A stretch of DNA of 13,086 nucleotides from Isotricha intestinalis (Eukaryota > Ciliophora > Litostomatea > Vestibuliferida > Isotrichidae). Below are positions 1-11,700 of the stretch, piece by piece; within the stretch, counting starts at the first letter, position 1; each line of letters opens with the position of its first letter. The stretch lies in contig JAJJLU010004434.1 of the NCBI GenBank assembly GCA_023807065.1, forward strand, positions 1 through 13,086, written 5' to 3'. A program made the position numbers and the translations under genes. The notes beneath the pieces were generated by a model. It saw nothing but the letters and a program-made list of their open reading frames with translations. It was not told the origin of the DNA and searched no databases.

Positions 1-738
1 ACATTGATATAACAATAATTATTTAAAAAAGTTAGATATTAATTTGAAATAAAAATATGAATATTTTTATTAAATATTAATAAAATTGAAAGATTTTATT
101 TTGAATTTTTGAACATTAAACAAGCGATATTATTAGATTAACAATCAATGAAAAGATAGGATTGAAATATTCCACACTACTTAATATTCTCAATATCTAG
201 TTTATATTGAAGCATATCTCACTTTCTTTATTCCTATTATCATCTCTTTCTTATTTTGACACACTATAAACAAATTAACTATTTTAAGAAAGAAGAAAAA
301 ATGATTATTTTAATTAATAATTGTAATTGCAAAATTAATATTAGATAAAGATATTTAAATATCAAAAAAGAAAATTAGAATTTATAAAAGAACTTTAGAT
401 CACAAGGAATAAAGTCCTAATTAAAATTAAATTTTTAAATAAAAATTCAACCATATATATTTAAATATAATATAATAAATATATATTTAATTTTATTTAT
501 GGAAAATAGTTAATGGAAATTGAGAAAGTTAAAGTATTAAGGATAATAGGATTAGACAATAAGAGAAAATATTTATTAATAAAAACTTTTTTATTTAAAA
601 AATCTTAAGTCCTATAATTGTTATACCAATTTATTTGTTTTAATATCTCTGTTGTATTTTTTATATATTTCATAATTTTTATAATAATTTTCAAGTTTAG
701 AATATTTCTTTATTTATCACAGAATTTTAAATAAAATA
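1..738. other. A+T-rich non-coding flank upstream of the first gene
   Basis: I see no gene here. All frames on both strands are broken frequently by TAA and TAG, and no conserved-looking peptide appears. The stretch is almost pure A/T with short homopolymers and weak dyads such as AATTTTT/AAAAATT at 430-447, which are expected by chance at this composition. The frame leading into the first gene has no TGA from about 301 to 739 but carries many TAA/TAG codons, so it is open only under a Tetrahymena-type code. That is not how the genes in this window are written. The promoter and 5' UTR of the first gene must lie here, but no element stands out from the background. Confidence 0.7.
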
Positions 739-2202
739 ATGGGACTCATTTGTTCAAAATTATGTCCAAAAAAAATTGGTGCTCAAGAAGTACCTTTATT
801 AGATTTAGATTTATCTGAGAATCTTATTGAAGAAACTCTTCCTGAATCGGTTAAGAATAAAATAAAAGAAATTTTAGAAGAAAACGAAAAAAATGAAGAA
901 TTTATTTCTAGTATTAATGTTGAAAAAGAAATTACAAAATTAGAAGAAGTAATAAGCACTAAAATAGATAAAGATGATTTGAAAGTTGTTCAATTAAATA
1001 ATCCAAAGAAAGAAGATGAGAGAAAAAAAGAAATTGAAAAAATTCAGGATGCATTTCTAAATTTAGATATGAACCAACAAGATTATATAGAAAGTGTATC
1101 ATGCTTAGGAAGTACAGTCAAAAATTCAATAATATATCAATCATATCATCATCCAGAAAAATTCGTAAAAATAGAAGAAGCTGAAAAAAAAAATGAAGGA
1201 ACAACATTATTTGTAGAAGCTGCTCTAGCAAATTTATTAGGGAATAATGATATTACATGTGCAATAGAAAAAGATACTACAGATGAAAAAAGTGCAAAGA
1301 TAAATCTTCAACTTATTAGCAGTGGTGAAATTTTCAGAAAAAAAATCACTGTTTCTTTTGAATATGGAAAAGAAGAAAATGCAAAAATATTATCTTGTGA
1401 AAATGAAAAAGAAAAATATATTTCTCAAAAAAAAAAGGAATATTCTCTTGTTTTCAATTGCCCAGAAGATCAAATAATAATTACAAATTTAAGAAGTGGT
1501 TCTGTTAAATATGATTTTATGATTAAAGGAAGAGAACCAACAGATTATGAATTAGAAAAAATTGCAAAAGAAAGAAAAGCGAAAGATATAAAAATAAAAA
1601 ATTTAATTGAAGGTTGTGGCATAACTCCTAAAATGTTTGACCCAAGAGGAGATAATAAAGATGGTGGATGGGGAATTGGAGAGAAAAGAGGGCCACCAAA
1701 CTATTTAAAAGTTTATGATCCACCTATAGGTTATGTTGGTTATGGTTTAAAGGTATCAAAACAATATGATAATGGAGATGATACTTGGTTGGGATATCAA
1801 CATAAGGTTGGAGAATGGTATATTGCATACCATGGAACTGGAATGGATGCTGCCAATTCAATTATCGGTCAAGGATTTAAGGCTAACTATAATGATAGTA
1901 GTCAGGTTCACAGAAATGCAAAAAATATCAATCCTTTATCATAAGCACAATACGATATTTGTGGAAAAGGAGTTTATTGTTCACCTGTTATTAAAGAAAC
2001 TGAATGTTATGGATCTGGTATTAAAATAAATGGGTCAAATTTTTATTTAACTTTTATGTGTAGGGTTAATCCATATTATGTAAGAATATCAGGAAATAGA
2101 CCAAATTATTGGGTGGTATCTGGAGATAGTTTGACTGATGTAAATTCTAAAAAATATGATTCTGAGATTAGGCCTTATCGTATTTTATTGAAAAGAAAAT
2201 AA
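739..2202 (+). CDS. Predicted acylated PARP-like (ADP-ribosyltransferase-fold) protein, one in-frame TAA
   Basis: This is a 487-codon frame ending at TAA 2200-2202, if the TAA at codon 402 is read through; without that it stops at 401 residues (1944). The ATG is chosen because it gives MGLICSKLC, a classic myristoyl-Gly2 context with nearby cysteines at 5 and 9 for palmitoylation, suggesting attachment to the cytoplasmic face of a membrane. Residues about 20-110 are acidic, Lys/Glu-rich and probably helical. Residues about 185-262 form a separate small domain ending in 'NCPEDQIIITNLRSGS'. From about residue 295 there is a conserved block: GYVGYGLKV, YDNGDDTWLG, then EWYIAYHGTG with H365. After the TAA come GKGVYCSP (Y413), FMCRVNPYYVRI, YWVV and IRPYRILLKR. 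An H followed about 45-50 residues later by a G-[VI]-Y motif is the layout of PARP-type folds (H-Y-x triad). Catalysis is unproven, and I cannot assign the third triad residue; E476 before IRPYRIL is only a candidate. No intron is needed. Confidence 0.72.
1942..1944 (+). other. In-frame TAA inside the PARP-like domain
   Basis: Codon 402 is TAA, in the context TTA TCA TAA GCA CAA. The same frame continues open for 85 more codons and holds the best conserved motifs of the domain (GKGVYCSP, FMCRVNPYYVRI, IRPYRIL), so the downstream part was clearly selected as protein. CAA to TAA is a single transition, so Gln is the simplest original or decoded residue. It could be a nonsense mutation, a base-call error, occasional TAA readthrough, or sparing use of TAA as Gln. 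A GT-AG intron starting at 1901 and ending at 1940 or nearby would shift the frame off the conserved motifs, so splicing does not explain it. Confidence 0.85.
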
Positions 2203-2697
2203 AAGTTATTTTTCAATTTATTTTCATATGATTTAATTGATTTTTATTTGATAAATCAATCATTATATTCTTTTCATTATCTTTTTTTAATATTCTCTTG
2301 TATAAAGTAAAATTTTATTTAAAGCTAAATTAACTAATTTATTTTTAAAATTAAGATTTTATTTTATATTTTCAATATTATCATAATATGTATTAATCAT
2401 TTTTTGAATTAAATTGTTTACTGAATATAATTTTTTCATTTCAATGTTTATTTTTTGATTTTTTCATTTTAAAATTTATTGGTTTTTAATTTTTTTTTTT
2501 AAATTTATTTTAATTTTAATCTTCTTTATCCAAAATTTGTTTCTGAAATAAATTTTTTTTATTTTATTTTTTTTTATTTTTAAAAATTTTAATTTTTAAT
2601 GAAAATTTTTTTGAATTAGTATTCTTCTATGATTTTATTTTTACAAATTATGAATTAATATATTTTTTGATAAAATAATATTTAAATTAATATAATA
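2203..2697. other. T-rich intergenic spacer
   Basis: This is about 495 bases with no coding signal on either strand. The + strand is markedly T-rich, with many T runs of 5-11 (for example 2490-2500). It presumably holds the 3' UTR and polyadenylation region of the first gene and the promoter and 5' UTR of the second. TATA-like and AATAAA-like strings occur throughout but cannot be told from background at this composition. Confidence 0.7.
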
Positions 2698-2763
2698 ATG
2701 AATGTTCAAATTAATTTTTCATTAACAATTATAATTTCATATTTTTTTTATATTTCATCAAAA
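2698..2763 (+). other. Signal peptide of the giant protein
   Basis: The first 22 residues have a short polar start (MNVQINF), a hydrophobic core (SLTIIISYFFYI) and a small polar end (SSK), followed by the mature-like VIPGDYLSYD. This supports the ATG at 2698 as the start and entry into the secretory pathway. The exact cleavage point, probably near residues 20-22, is a guess from composition. Confidence 0.8.
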
Positions 2764-5700
2764 GTTATTCCAGGAGATTATTTATCTTATGACAGTAATT
2801 TTCTTGATGAAAACACAAATGAGTTTGAAAAATATCATTATATCATTGACGCAAGATCTGCTAATAATGGATATGTAGATGAATATTCAGGAGTTTATTA
2901 TACTACATTATACTGTGTTTATTATAGTACCTATTATAACACCGGCTCCAGGTCAAGTATTTTAAGTGGAATAGATGATTCTTATAAAAAAAAAACAAGA
3001 CTTCTTGGTTTAATCAGCTACGGATGTGGCAGTTCATCACAAAGTTATTATTATTATAATAATTTTCCAATTTTTATTAAAAGACAAGATACTAATGTAA
3101 GTTATAGTGCAATATTTAGATTGGCTAATACTTTTAAATATGAATTAAATTTTAGTTTAGGAGTATGTAATGGTACGTCATACAGTACAAGTTCCTGTGC
3201 AGTAAGAAATAATCTTCATGTTCCACCAAAAGGGTTTATTAAATATCATATAAAATGGGATGAATATAATATATATTTTAAAGGAGAAGGTGAATCAGGG
3301 TTCTTTCATAGAGATCAAAGAATAACAAATACAGCTTTCATTGTTTTATATACTACAGACCCTTATCCAACAAAAACTCCAATTCCAGTAATGTGGATAA
3401 CAAGTGTTTTACTTCGAGCAGAAATGTTCAAATATAAATTAACAATATCAGGAGATCGAATGAATTTCTGTTATAATTATGCTTGTTTATCATCTACCTA
3501 TTATTATGCTTGTAGTTTAAACTCTGGTTCGGGTCCTACATATTGTTATAATTCATATAGTAGAGAAACTTGTGATTTAAGAGGCTGTGTCCCAGGAGCT
3601 TATTGTGACTCAACTAATAATTTATATTTGTGTAGAGAATGTGATGTAAGATGTCGAACTTGTGTAAATACTGAACCTACTGGATGTATGTCTTGCCATA
3701 ATACTGCAGTGGCTCCTCAATGGTATTCTTATAGTCAAAATACTGGGAAACTTACTTGTATTCATGAATATATTGCTTTAAATAATTTTAACACTTTCGA
3801 AGTCCAAATTCCTTTGTTACTTAATTATAGAGGAACTATTGAATTTTGGGTTTTTATTGTTAATCCACAAAAATTAACAGATGCTAGTTTGAAACCTTCT
3901 TATTCTTCTTTTATTTTAAAGAATTTTTTTACCGTTTTTCTCAAAAGAAATGAACTAGATATTTCTAATGTTGATGTTACTTTAATTCCTTTTGAAAATA
4001 TATATCCTTTTAACAAAAATATAATTAATGATGATACATTCATTAAATATTATGCATCAAGGTATATTCATTATCAACAAGTTTCAAAAACTTTTTCTGG
4101 AATTACTTCAAAATGGTTTTTTGTTAGAGCAGGTTTTAGTTATACTCATAAAAAAATGTATGTTAATGAATATGAAAACAAAATAGATTATCCTAGATTT
4201 TATGTTGATGATACTACAACATATCAATCTTTCATGAGAACATTTTTCAGAAAAAATGAAAAAGGAATTTTAAGAGTTCAAGGTTTTGAATATATAGGAA
4301 CTGATCTTTATATAAGGAATTTTAATTGTTATTCAGATTATATAAACTTTTATATAAATTCTCCTAATTATTACAATATGCATACTGTAGATTTACTTTA
4401 TGTTCCAGCTTTACTTTTTGTGATTCCGTTTAATGATATTGAGATCAGTGCAAGTTCTACAAGTTCTACATTTAAAATGTATGACTATAGTAATCAATTC
4501 ACCAATACAAACAATCAAGTAATAACATCAACAGTTACATTTCAATTCATTCCGACCAATTTAGCCCCTTCTAAAAATTTCAGAAGAATAAAATTTTTAA
4601 ATGGAGGTGAAAATAAATATTATACAACAACAGATTTATCAACTACATCAAATTTAAGATGTGTCACAACAGGATTAAAATATTGTTATGAAGACAATTT
4701 ACCTTATGGATGTCAATTTTACTATAATTTATTTTTATACATTGATTATACAACAATAACGAATTACCCAGTGGAAGAAGAAGAAGAAGAACAAGAAGAA
4801 CAAGAAGAACAAGTACAAGAACAAGAAGAATCAGGAGAAGAAGAAGAAGAAGAACAAGTAAAAGAAGAATGGATTCCAGAATATTTAACAGAACCAAGAT
4901 GTATGAATGAATGTCGATATCCAAATTTAGAGGGAACAGGTTATGTAGAATATATGAGATTACCAAGTATTAAAATTAATAAAAATACTAATAAACCTAT
5001 TTCAACTCATTTATGTAATTACCGTTGTGATGAAAAAGTTGCTTTTTGTCCTTATAAAGCAGATACAAGTTCTGGTGATTCTATAAGCTATATGCAAAAA
5101 TTTCAATGTAAAAGTGGTTTCACAACTTTGTTTTATCAATGTTTAGATGAAAATGAATATAATGTTGATCATAGTGCTTTGCAATTTTCTGGAACTTATA
5201 GAACTAAATCAATATATTTTCCTTTAATAAAAGATGGTGAAACTCCAATATCAAATTATATGGTTGAAATGTGGTTTCATCCTGATTTATTAACACAACC
5301 TAATCCTCCTTTATATAAGCAATTTATTTTCATGTCAGATACTTCTCAAATTTATTTTGATTATGAACTACAACAATATGTTTTGAAAACACTAACAAAT
5401 GGATTTTATTCAATTAATGAATTAGGATTTAATATATATTATTATGGATGGAATCACTTAATTTTAATATCAAAACCTAAAATTGTTAATGCAGCAAGAT
5501 ATACAGAATTTAATGTTTCAGTAGCTAATTCTTTCTCAAATGTAGATTTAGTTTCTGGAACAAATACAATAAGTAAAATTTGTTTTTGTAACATTGATGA
5601 AAATTGTTGTGGTACTGAATCAAATGCTTTATGGTTTGATATGTTCATTAAAGATATTAAATTATGGGATGCGAGATTCGTTGGTCCTTTCACTTTATTT

Positions 5701-8700
5701 GATTTTGGTAAATTTAATTATGTAATTCCTGGAGGATTAATTCATTGGTATAAATTAGATATTCAACATTTGAATAATGATGTAATTAAATGTAAAGTAG
5801 ATGATACTTATCAAGCAACTTTCCCTTTTGATAATTACTTTTTAAATCCTTATAATGACCAAAATTTCAATTATGGTATGAATTATAATTGGAATGATTT
5901 TCATTATCCTAAATTTATAATAGGTACTTTAATTAATACTGAAAAAAATATTGTTAATATAACTACAAAAGGAGAATGTAATGAAGGTTGTTCGCAATGT
6001 TTTGGAGACTCTAAACATAATTGCTTTAATTGTCAAGAAAATTATGCTTTGAATGGGGCTTCTTGTATATTAAATAGTCAATATGATGCTTATTTTTATT
6101 ATATTAATCCACTTCATGAATCAGATGATCCAAGTGATAATAATGATGAATTAGAATTAGATTTCTCTAGTTTAGATTTAGACACTCATCCTGGATTAAC
6201 TATATTTTTTTATTTGAAATTATATGGTTTCACAATTGAACAAACTAATAATTATAAAACAACAGGAAATCCAATTTTTGATATTATTTATTTCACAAAA
6301 GATAAGTCATTTAAATTATCATATGATGCGGATGAAGAATCACTAAAATTAATAATAAATAATGAAGTTCAATTTAAATTTAAAGATTTTTCCAAAAAAT
6401 TAGCACAATGGATTCCAATATCAATATCTGCTTTCAGAGCTTTAGATTTAACATTACAAAAGCATTTCGCATCAATGACAGTAGACACAACACCATTAGA
6501 ATATCATTATTCAGATTTCTCAGTTAAAGAATATAAAAAATTTAATTTCCAAACTTTTATTTTCTGTAGAACAATGATAGGACATGTCACTGATGTTACA
6601 TTATATAAATCTTTCATCATAAATGCAATGGGATATGCTACTCATAAAGATAATCCAGATAGTCTTTTTACAGATATAAACATTAATCCAAATAGTTTAG
6701 ATTTAATATTAGGAACTTTCCCTTTGAAATTTAAAAGAACTCCAGAAAAAATTTATGATTCAAAAGGAAACATCACTGGAGTATCATCATGGCCTCACAC
6801 AACAGTTGATTGTTTAGAGAATACATTATATCTTGAAAATACTAATATGAATATAAGATCAAGAGTAAAATGTGCTGAAGATTACATCACTTATACAGAT
6901 CAAAACTGCAATGATAATGAATTTGTTAAATTTAATACTCAAAATTTACCTCCAAGTTGTGTTGCTGATGTTTCTAAATGTCCTGGTATAACTCAAATAT
7001 TACTTCAAACCGCTAATTGTGAATATTTTTATTCAACATGTGACAATTGGTCTGTTAACAGTATAAAAAATTTAATATTTCTTTATGAAAAAAGCTCTTC
7101 TTTATATTATATCATATGTGGAAGTGCAAATGGATTAGATATTGCAAGATATAAAGAAAATTCAGTACCAAACATACTTTCTCCTACAGAACAATTCAAA
7201 ATGGAATTTTGGTTTTTATCTCAAAGCTACGTTAATAATAATTTCAGAGAAATAGTAATCGATTGGGAAGGTCATATTAAAATAACAGCAAATTATGATC
7301 CTATAGAAAGAAAATATAAAGCCAAATGTAATGGATTAAATTCAGTTAATAATCAAGTATCATTTTCATATTCATCAACATTGATAAAAGATAATAAATG
7401 GAGATATGTAGTTTGTGGAGTTGATATACCAAACAATGAACAATATATAACAAATTTACAAAAAGAAAACCAAGGTCCAGATTATAGAAAAAATTTAGTC
7501 GATATTAACGTTCCAACTTCAGATTTAACTACTTTAACAATAAGTGAAAATTCCCCAACTAATTTTGGCGTGACTTATATAAAAGAATTAAGATTATGGA
7601 GTTGTTATGATTGTTCCTCAGATAGAGCTTTTGTTTTTTTTAACAGAGATGATCCATTTTTTGAAAAAGTTCTTCATTATTTCAAATTTGAAGACCCAGC
7701 AGGTTTACTTAAAGATTATAGAAATAATATTTATGTTGGAGATGATAATGTTCAAGTCCAATTTGAAACTAAAGATGATTTTAATGGTTATGGTTTATTA
7801 CTTTCTATTCCAGATGCTCCTAATTGTAATGAAGGAGGTTCATTATATTATTCAATTAAAATTTCTGATGGATGTGATATTTTCTTTAATTTTAATAAAT
7901 TTAAAGAAGATGTTGTTTTCCCAAATATTCCTGCTTCCAGAAGTAATAGATACACAATGGAATTTTGGTTTTATATTGAAAGTCCTGATAATTTTTTAAA
8001 AGGATTTAATATTATTTACGAAGAGCATATTGCTATTTCAACTTATGCTAAAGAATTAACTGATACTGATATTACTGTTTATTGTTTCCCTCAAGCTTAT
8101 AGAAATAATCCTTGGAATTATTTTGGAGAAGATATTTTAAAAAAATTTAATGTTGCTCAAAATAAAGTAAGTTACACATATAGTAATGCTTATTCTAAGT
8201 GGAATTATGTAAGATGTGCTTATTCATATGATGCTCAAAAATATTATATTAATAATGATCCTGAACAAAATGTAGAAGGAGAAATTTTCTTTTCAATTCC
8301 AAATAATAAACAAAATGAAAAAAGTTTCAAAATGTTTATGAAAAATTTAGTAAGAATCATAATGAACACATCTCGAGATAACTTTGTTAGAATTTTTTAT
8401 CAATCTCTTAACGTATACCGTGAATATATACCTCAAGAAATAGAAACAAAATATATGAAAATGTCAGAATATATGGTTTCAATATCTAAAAATTATTATT
8501 ACCCTCTTTTATTCTCTGTAGATTTCCCAAAAGACTATAACATAATAATAAATGTACTCTATTATCATATAACAGACTATGACTGGATTCCAACAACAGA
8601 ACAAGTTCTCTTAGATTTCATGTCAGGAGTATATGACCATTCATACACAACTTATCCAATTTATGATCCATTTTTACAATGTGGAATAGGGAAAATATAT

Positions 8701-11700
8701 AAATTAGATTCTGATAATATTCCATATTGTGATTATATAAGTGTTCCTGATAATTGTAATAATGAAAATATATTTTGTTTAGATAATAATAAATTATTTT
8801 GGTGTCCTAAAAATCAATATTTAAATGTTCAAAGTTTAACATGTAATGAAGATTGTCCTGCAGGATATACAAGGCCTCCTGATATTGTTGATGGATATGG
8901 AATGTGTAGTATAAAGGCAAGTGATTTACATTATAGTACTTTTCCAAATACTAAAAGTGAGTTGGCAATGGGACAATATGAAGAAAAATTTAGTTGTGAC
9001 ACTGGATATACTTTAGTTAATTATCATTGTGTGAGAACAACATCAAATAGTGCTATTTATTTTAGTAGTAAATATTATTTCACAAATACAATAGCCTCTT
9101 TTAATAAATTTTTGATTAAAAATTATTATGTTGATTTCTGGATTATGTTTGATATGACTGAAACATATCGTTACTCAACAGAAACTCTTGAATCAGATAC
9201 TAATAGATATCATATTTTTATAGCTTTTCCACATATAATAACAAGATATAATAAATATATTCAATATACAAATGGTTATGTTGTAAATCAAATAACAAAT
9301 GTAACAACAATAGATAGATTATTATATAAATGGAATCATATTATAATTGAAAATTTTGCTGTTGAAGGAGAAAATTTAGCATCATCCTATAAACAAGTTA
9401 GTATATTTATAAATAATGATTACGAAAATCCAGCAATGTCACTTCAAATAAAAAATAATAATGACTTTTCCTTATGTCAAATTGCTTTTTGTAGTGGAGC
9501 AAATGATAAATGGGCAACATGTGTTTTAGGTTTAAATTCAGGAAATTATAAAGTATATCAAGATATAATTTGGGAAGATGCATATTATAAACAAATTTCT
9601 GTTTGGAATGCAGAATCAACTGGAATTAATTCAATAAATACTTTTGGAACTCCTTTAAATAATGAACTTACAATGAATGTTATAGCATATTATCCTTTCA
9701 ATGTTGAATCAATTAAAAATGGAAGAATTGAATCACTATTACTTTATAATGGAAATAATGTTGATTTTACTTTTGTTTACAACACTGAAGTTGAATATGA
9801 TCATTCATCTCAAATTAATTGGGTAAATAATTTCGATGTTACTGTACCAAATAAATATATTTCTTCAATTGATAATAGTGGTTATGAAAATAAAGATAAA
9901 ACCCCTTATTTTAGTTTAACTTCAAATTCCTATAATATAGAAACATGTTCTAATTTCTGTTATAAGTGTTTTACAGAAGGGACAAATTCTTGTATTAATT
10001 GTCAAGGAGGTTATTTATTAGAAGGGAAAAAATGTATAAGTCCAACTAATTATTATTTTAAAACTCCAGTTGATAATAGTAATACAGATCCAATACAAAT
10101 TAATTTTGATTTTTCATCATATTCTGAAATCACAATAATGTTTTATATGAAATTTATGGGAACAGTAAATATTAGAGATGGAATAATTCCATTAATATAT
10201 TTCTATAATACTGATAATTACTTTGCTTGGGATAATGACATTAATAAATTTATTATTATATATAAGAAAAATGATGAAGATGTTATTTTATATAAATACA
10301 AAAATAGCAGAGTTGCTATTGGAAAATGGACTTTATTTTCTATTTCAATTTATAATTCTCAATCTCCAGGAATTTTTCCAAATATGATTCAATTTATGGT
10401 TGATGATATTACCCAACCTGCAGAAATTAATATAGAAACATTAAAAAGAGAAACTATATTATATAATAAAATTTCAATGTCAAATATAGTTAGTGCTTTA
10501 TATTATGATTTAAGAATATATAATAAATTCTTTATTGGAGCTTATGCTTTAGCACAAGATTATGAAGCAAATACAGAACCTCATTTAACTTATTTAAAAA
10601 AAAGATTAAAATTCAATTCTATAGATTTTGGATTTGATTGTTTATCTGTTTCTGAAGTTAATGTTACTTTAGGAACAACAGCTTATTGTATAGGTGATGT
10701 GAATTTATATGATGATACAAATAATATTTGTAATGGAGATTCTACTAATGATAAATTTAGAATTATAAATTATATTACTCAAACAATAACTTGTGAAACA
10801 TGTAATACTTATTGTAAAAGTAAATGTTACTCAAATGATATTCAAGGTTGTTTATGTTCTTATGACACAGAACAATATTTATTAAGATATATTGAATCAG
10901 CGAATATTGATGACAACCAAAAAATGTATTATTGTCAGAAACCAGAAGGATTAAATTTAAATGAATATAACAATATAAAATTAAATAATATAAAAATAGG
11001 AGATTCATTGTCTTATCAAATTGAATTTTGGACTTACATATATTCATATATAAAAAATGATAATTTCAGAGGAGGAAAAATTGAATGGACTCATTTCACA
11101 AGAATTGATATTAGTATTAATTCCCAAGATGATTCATATATTGATATTATATGTTATCCTTATTCAGATGAATTAAGACATGAAATTAAAGAAGAAAAAA
11201 AATATAAATTCAATGAATGGATTTTTATAAGATGTATTGTTGATAAAGATAATTTAGTTTTAACTTTAAATGATAAAACATCTAATATTACATCAGCAAT
11301 TGTAAATGATCTAAATCACAAACAACCATCTTCAGGAACAACTAATTTAATTATGCAAGATTATTATACAAATAAAGCATATGGATTATTTATAATAAGA
11401 GAATTGAGAATATGGGATACAAAAACAACTTTATTTTATGATACTGCAAGAGTGAATTTAGCAATTGATGATACTTATCCTAATTTAGCACATTACTTTA
11501 AAAATTTCTATGAAGACAATTTAAATAGAAAATATATATTTGATGATAAAAATCAAATTAGAATTGATTTAAATGATACTTTAATTTCACCTTATCCTTA
11601 TTCTTTCGTTCCAGAAAATTATATCGAATTAGTTTTATGTTCTGAAGGAGAAACATATAAATTAAATGATATAACAAATGTATATGAATGTGCATTATAT

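Noticed and set aside
421..528. AT-rich dyads that could be a hairpin or replication origin.
   Set aside because: The arms are short or imperfect and expected by chance at this base composition.
301..738. A TGA-free stretch from an ATG, in frame with the first gene, that would read as protein if TAA/TAG were Gln.
   Set aside because: It is crowded with TAA/TAG codons, against one in 487 codons of the gene itself, and has no protein-like motifs. A TGA-free run of this length is not rare in such A+T-rich DNA.
1901..1940. A GT-AG segment next to the TAA in the PARP-like gene.
   Set aside because: At 40 bases it breaks the frame and loses the conserved GKGVYCSP motif; it does not even cover the TAA.
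4664..4966. Minus-strand open frame coding a Leu-rich peptide.
   Set aside because: It is the antisense of the GAA/CAA repeat, so its leucine run is an artefact of the triplets.
7607..7999. A 130-codon + strand frame inside the giant gene.
   Set aside because: It is an out-of-frame shadow with low-complexity Ile/Leu/Phe composition, fully inside the real coding sequence.
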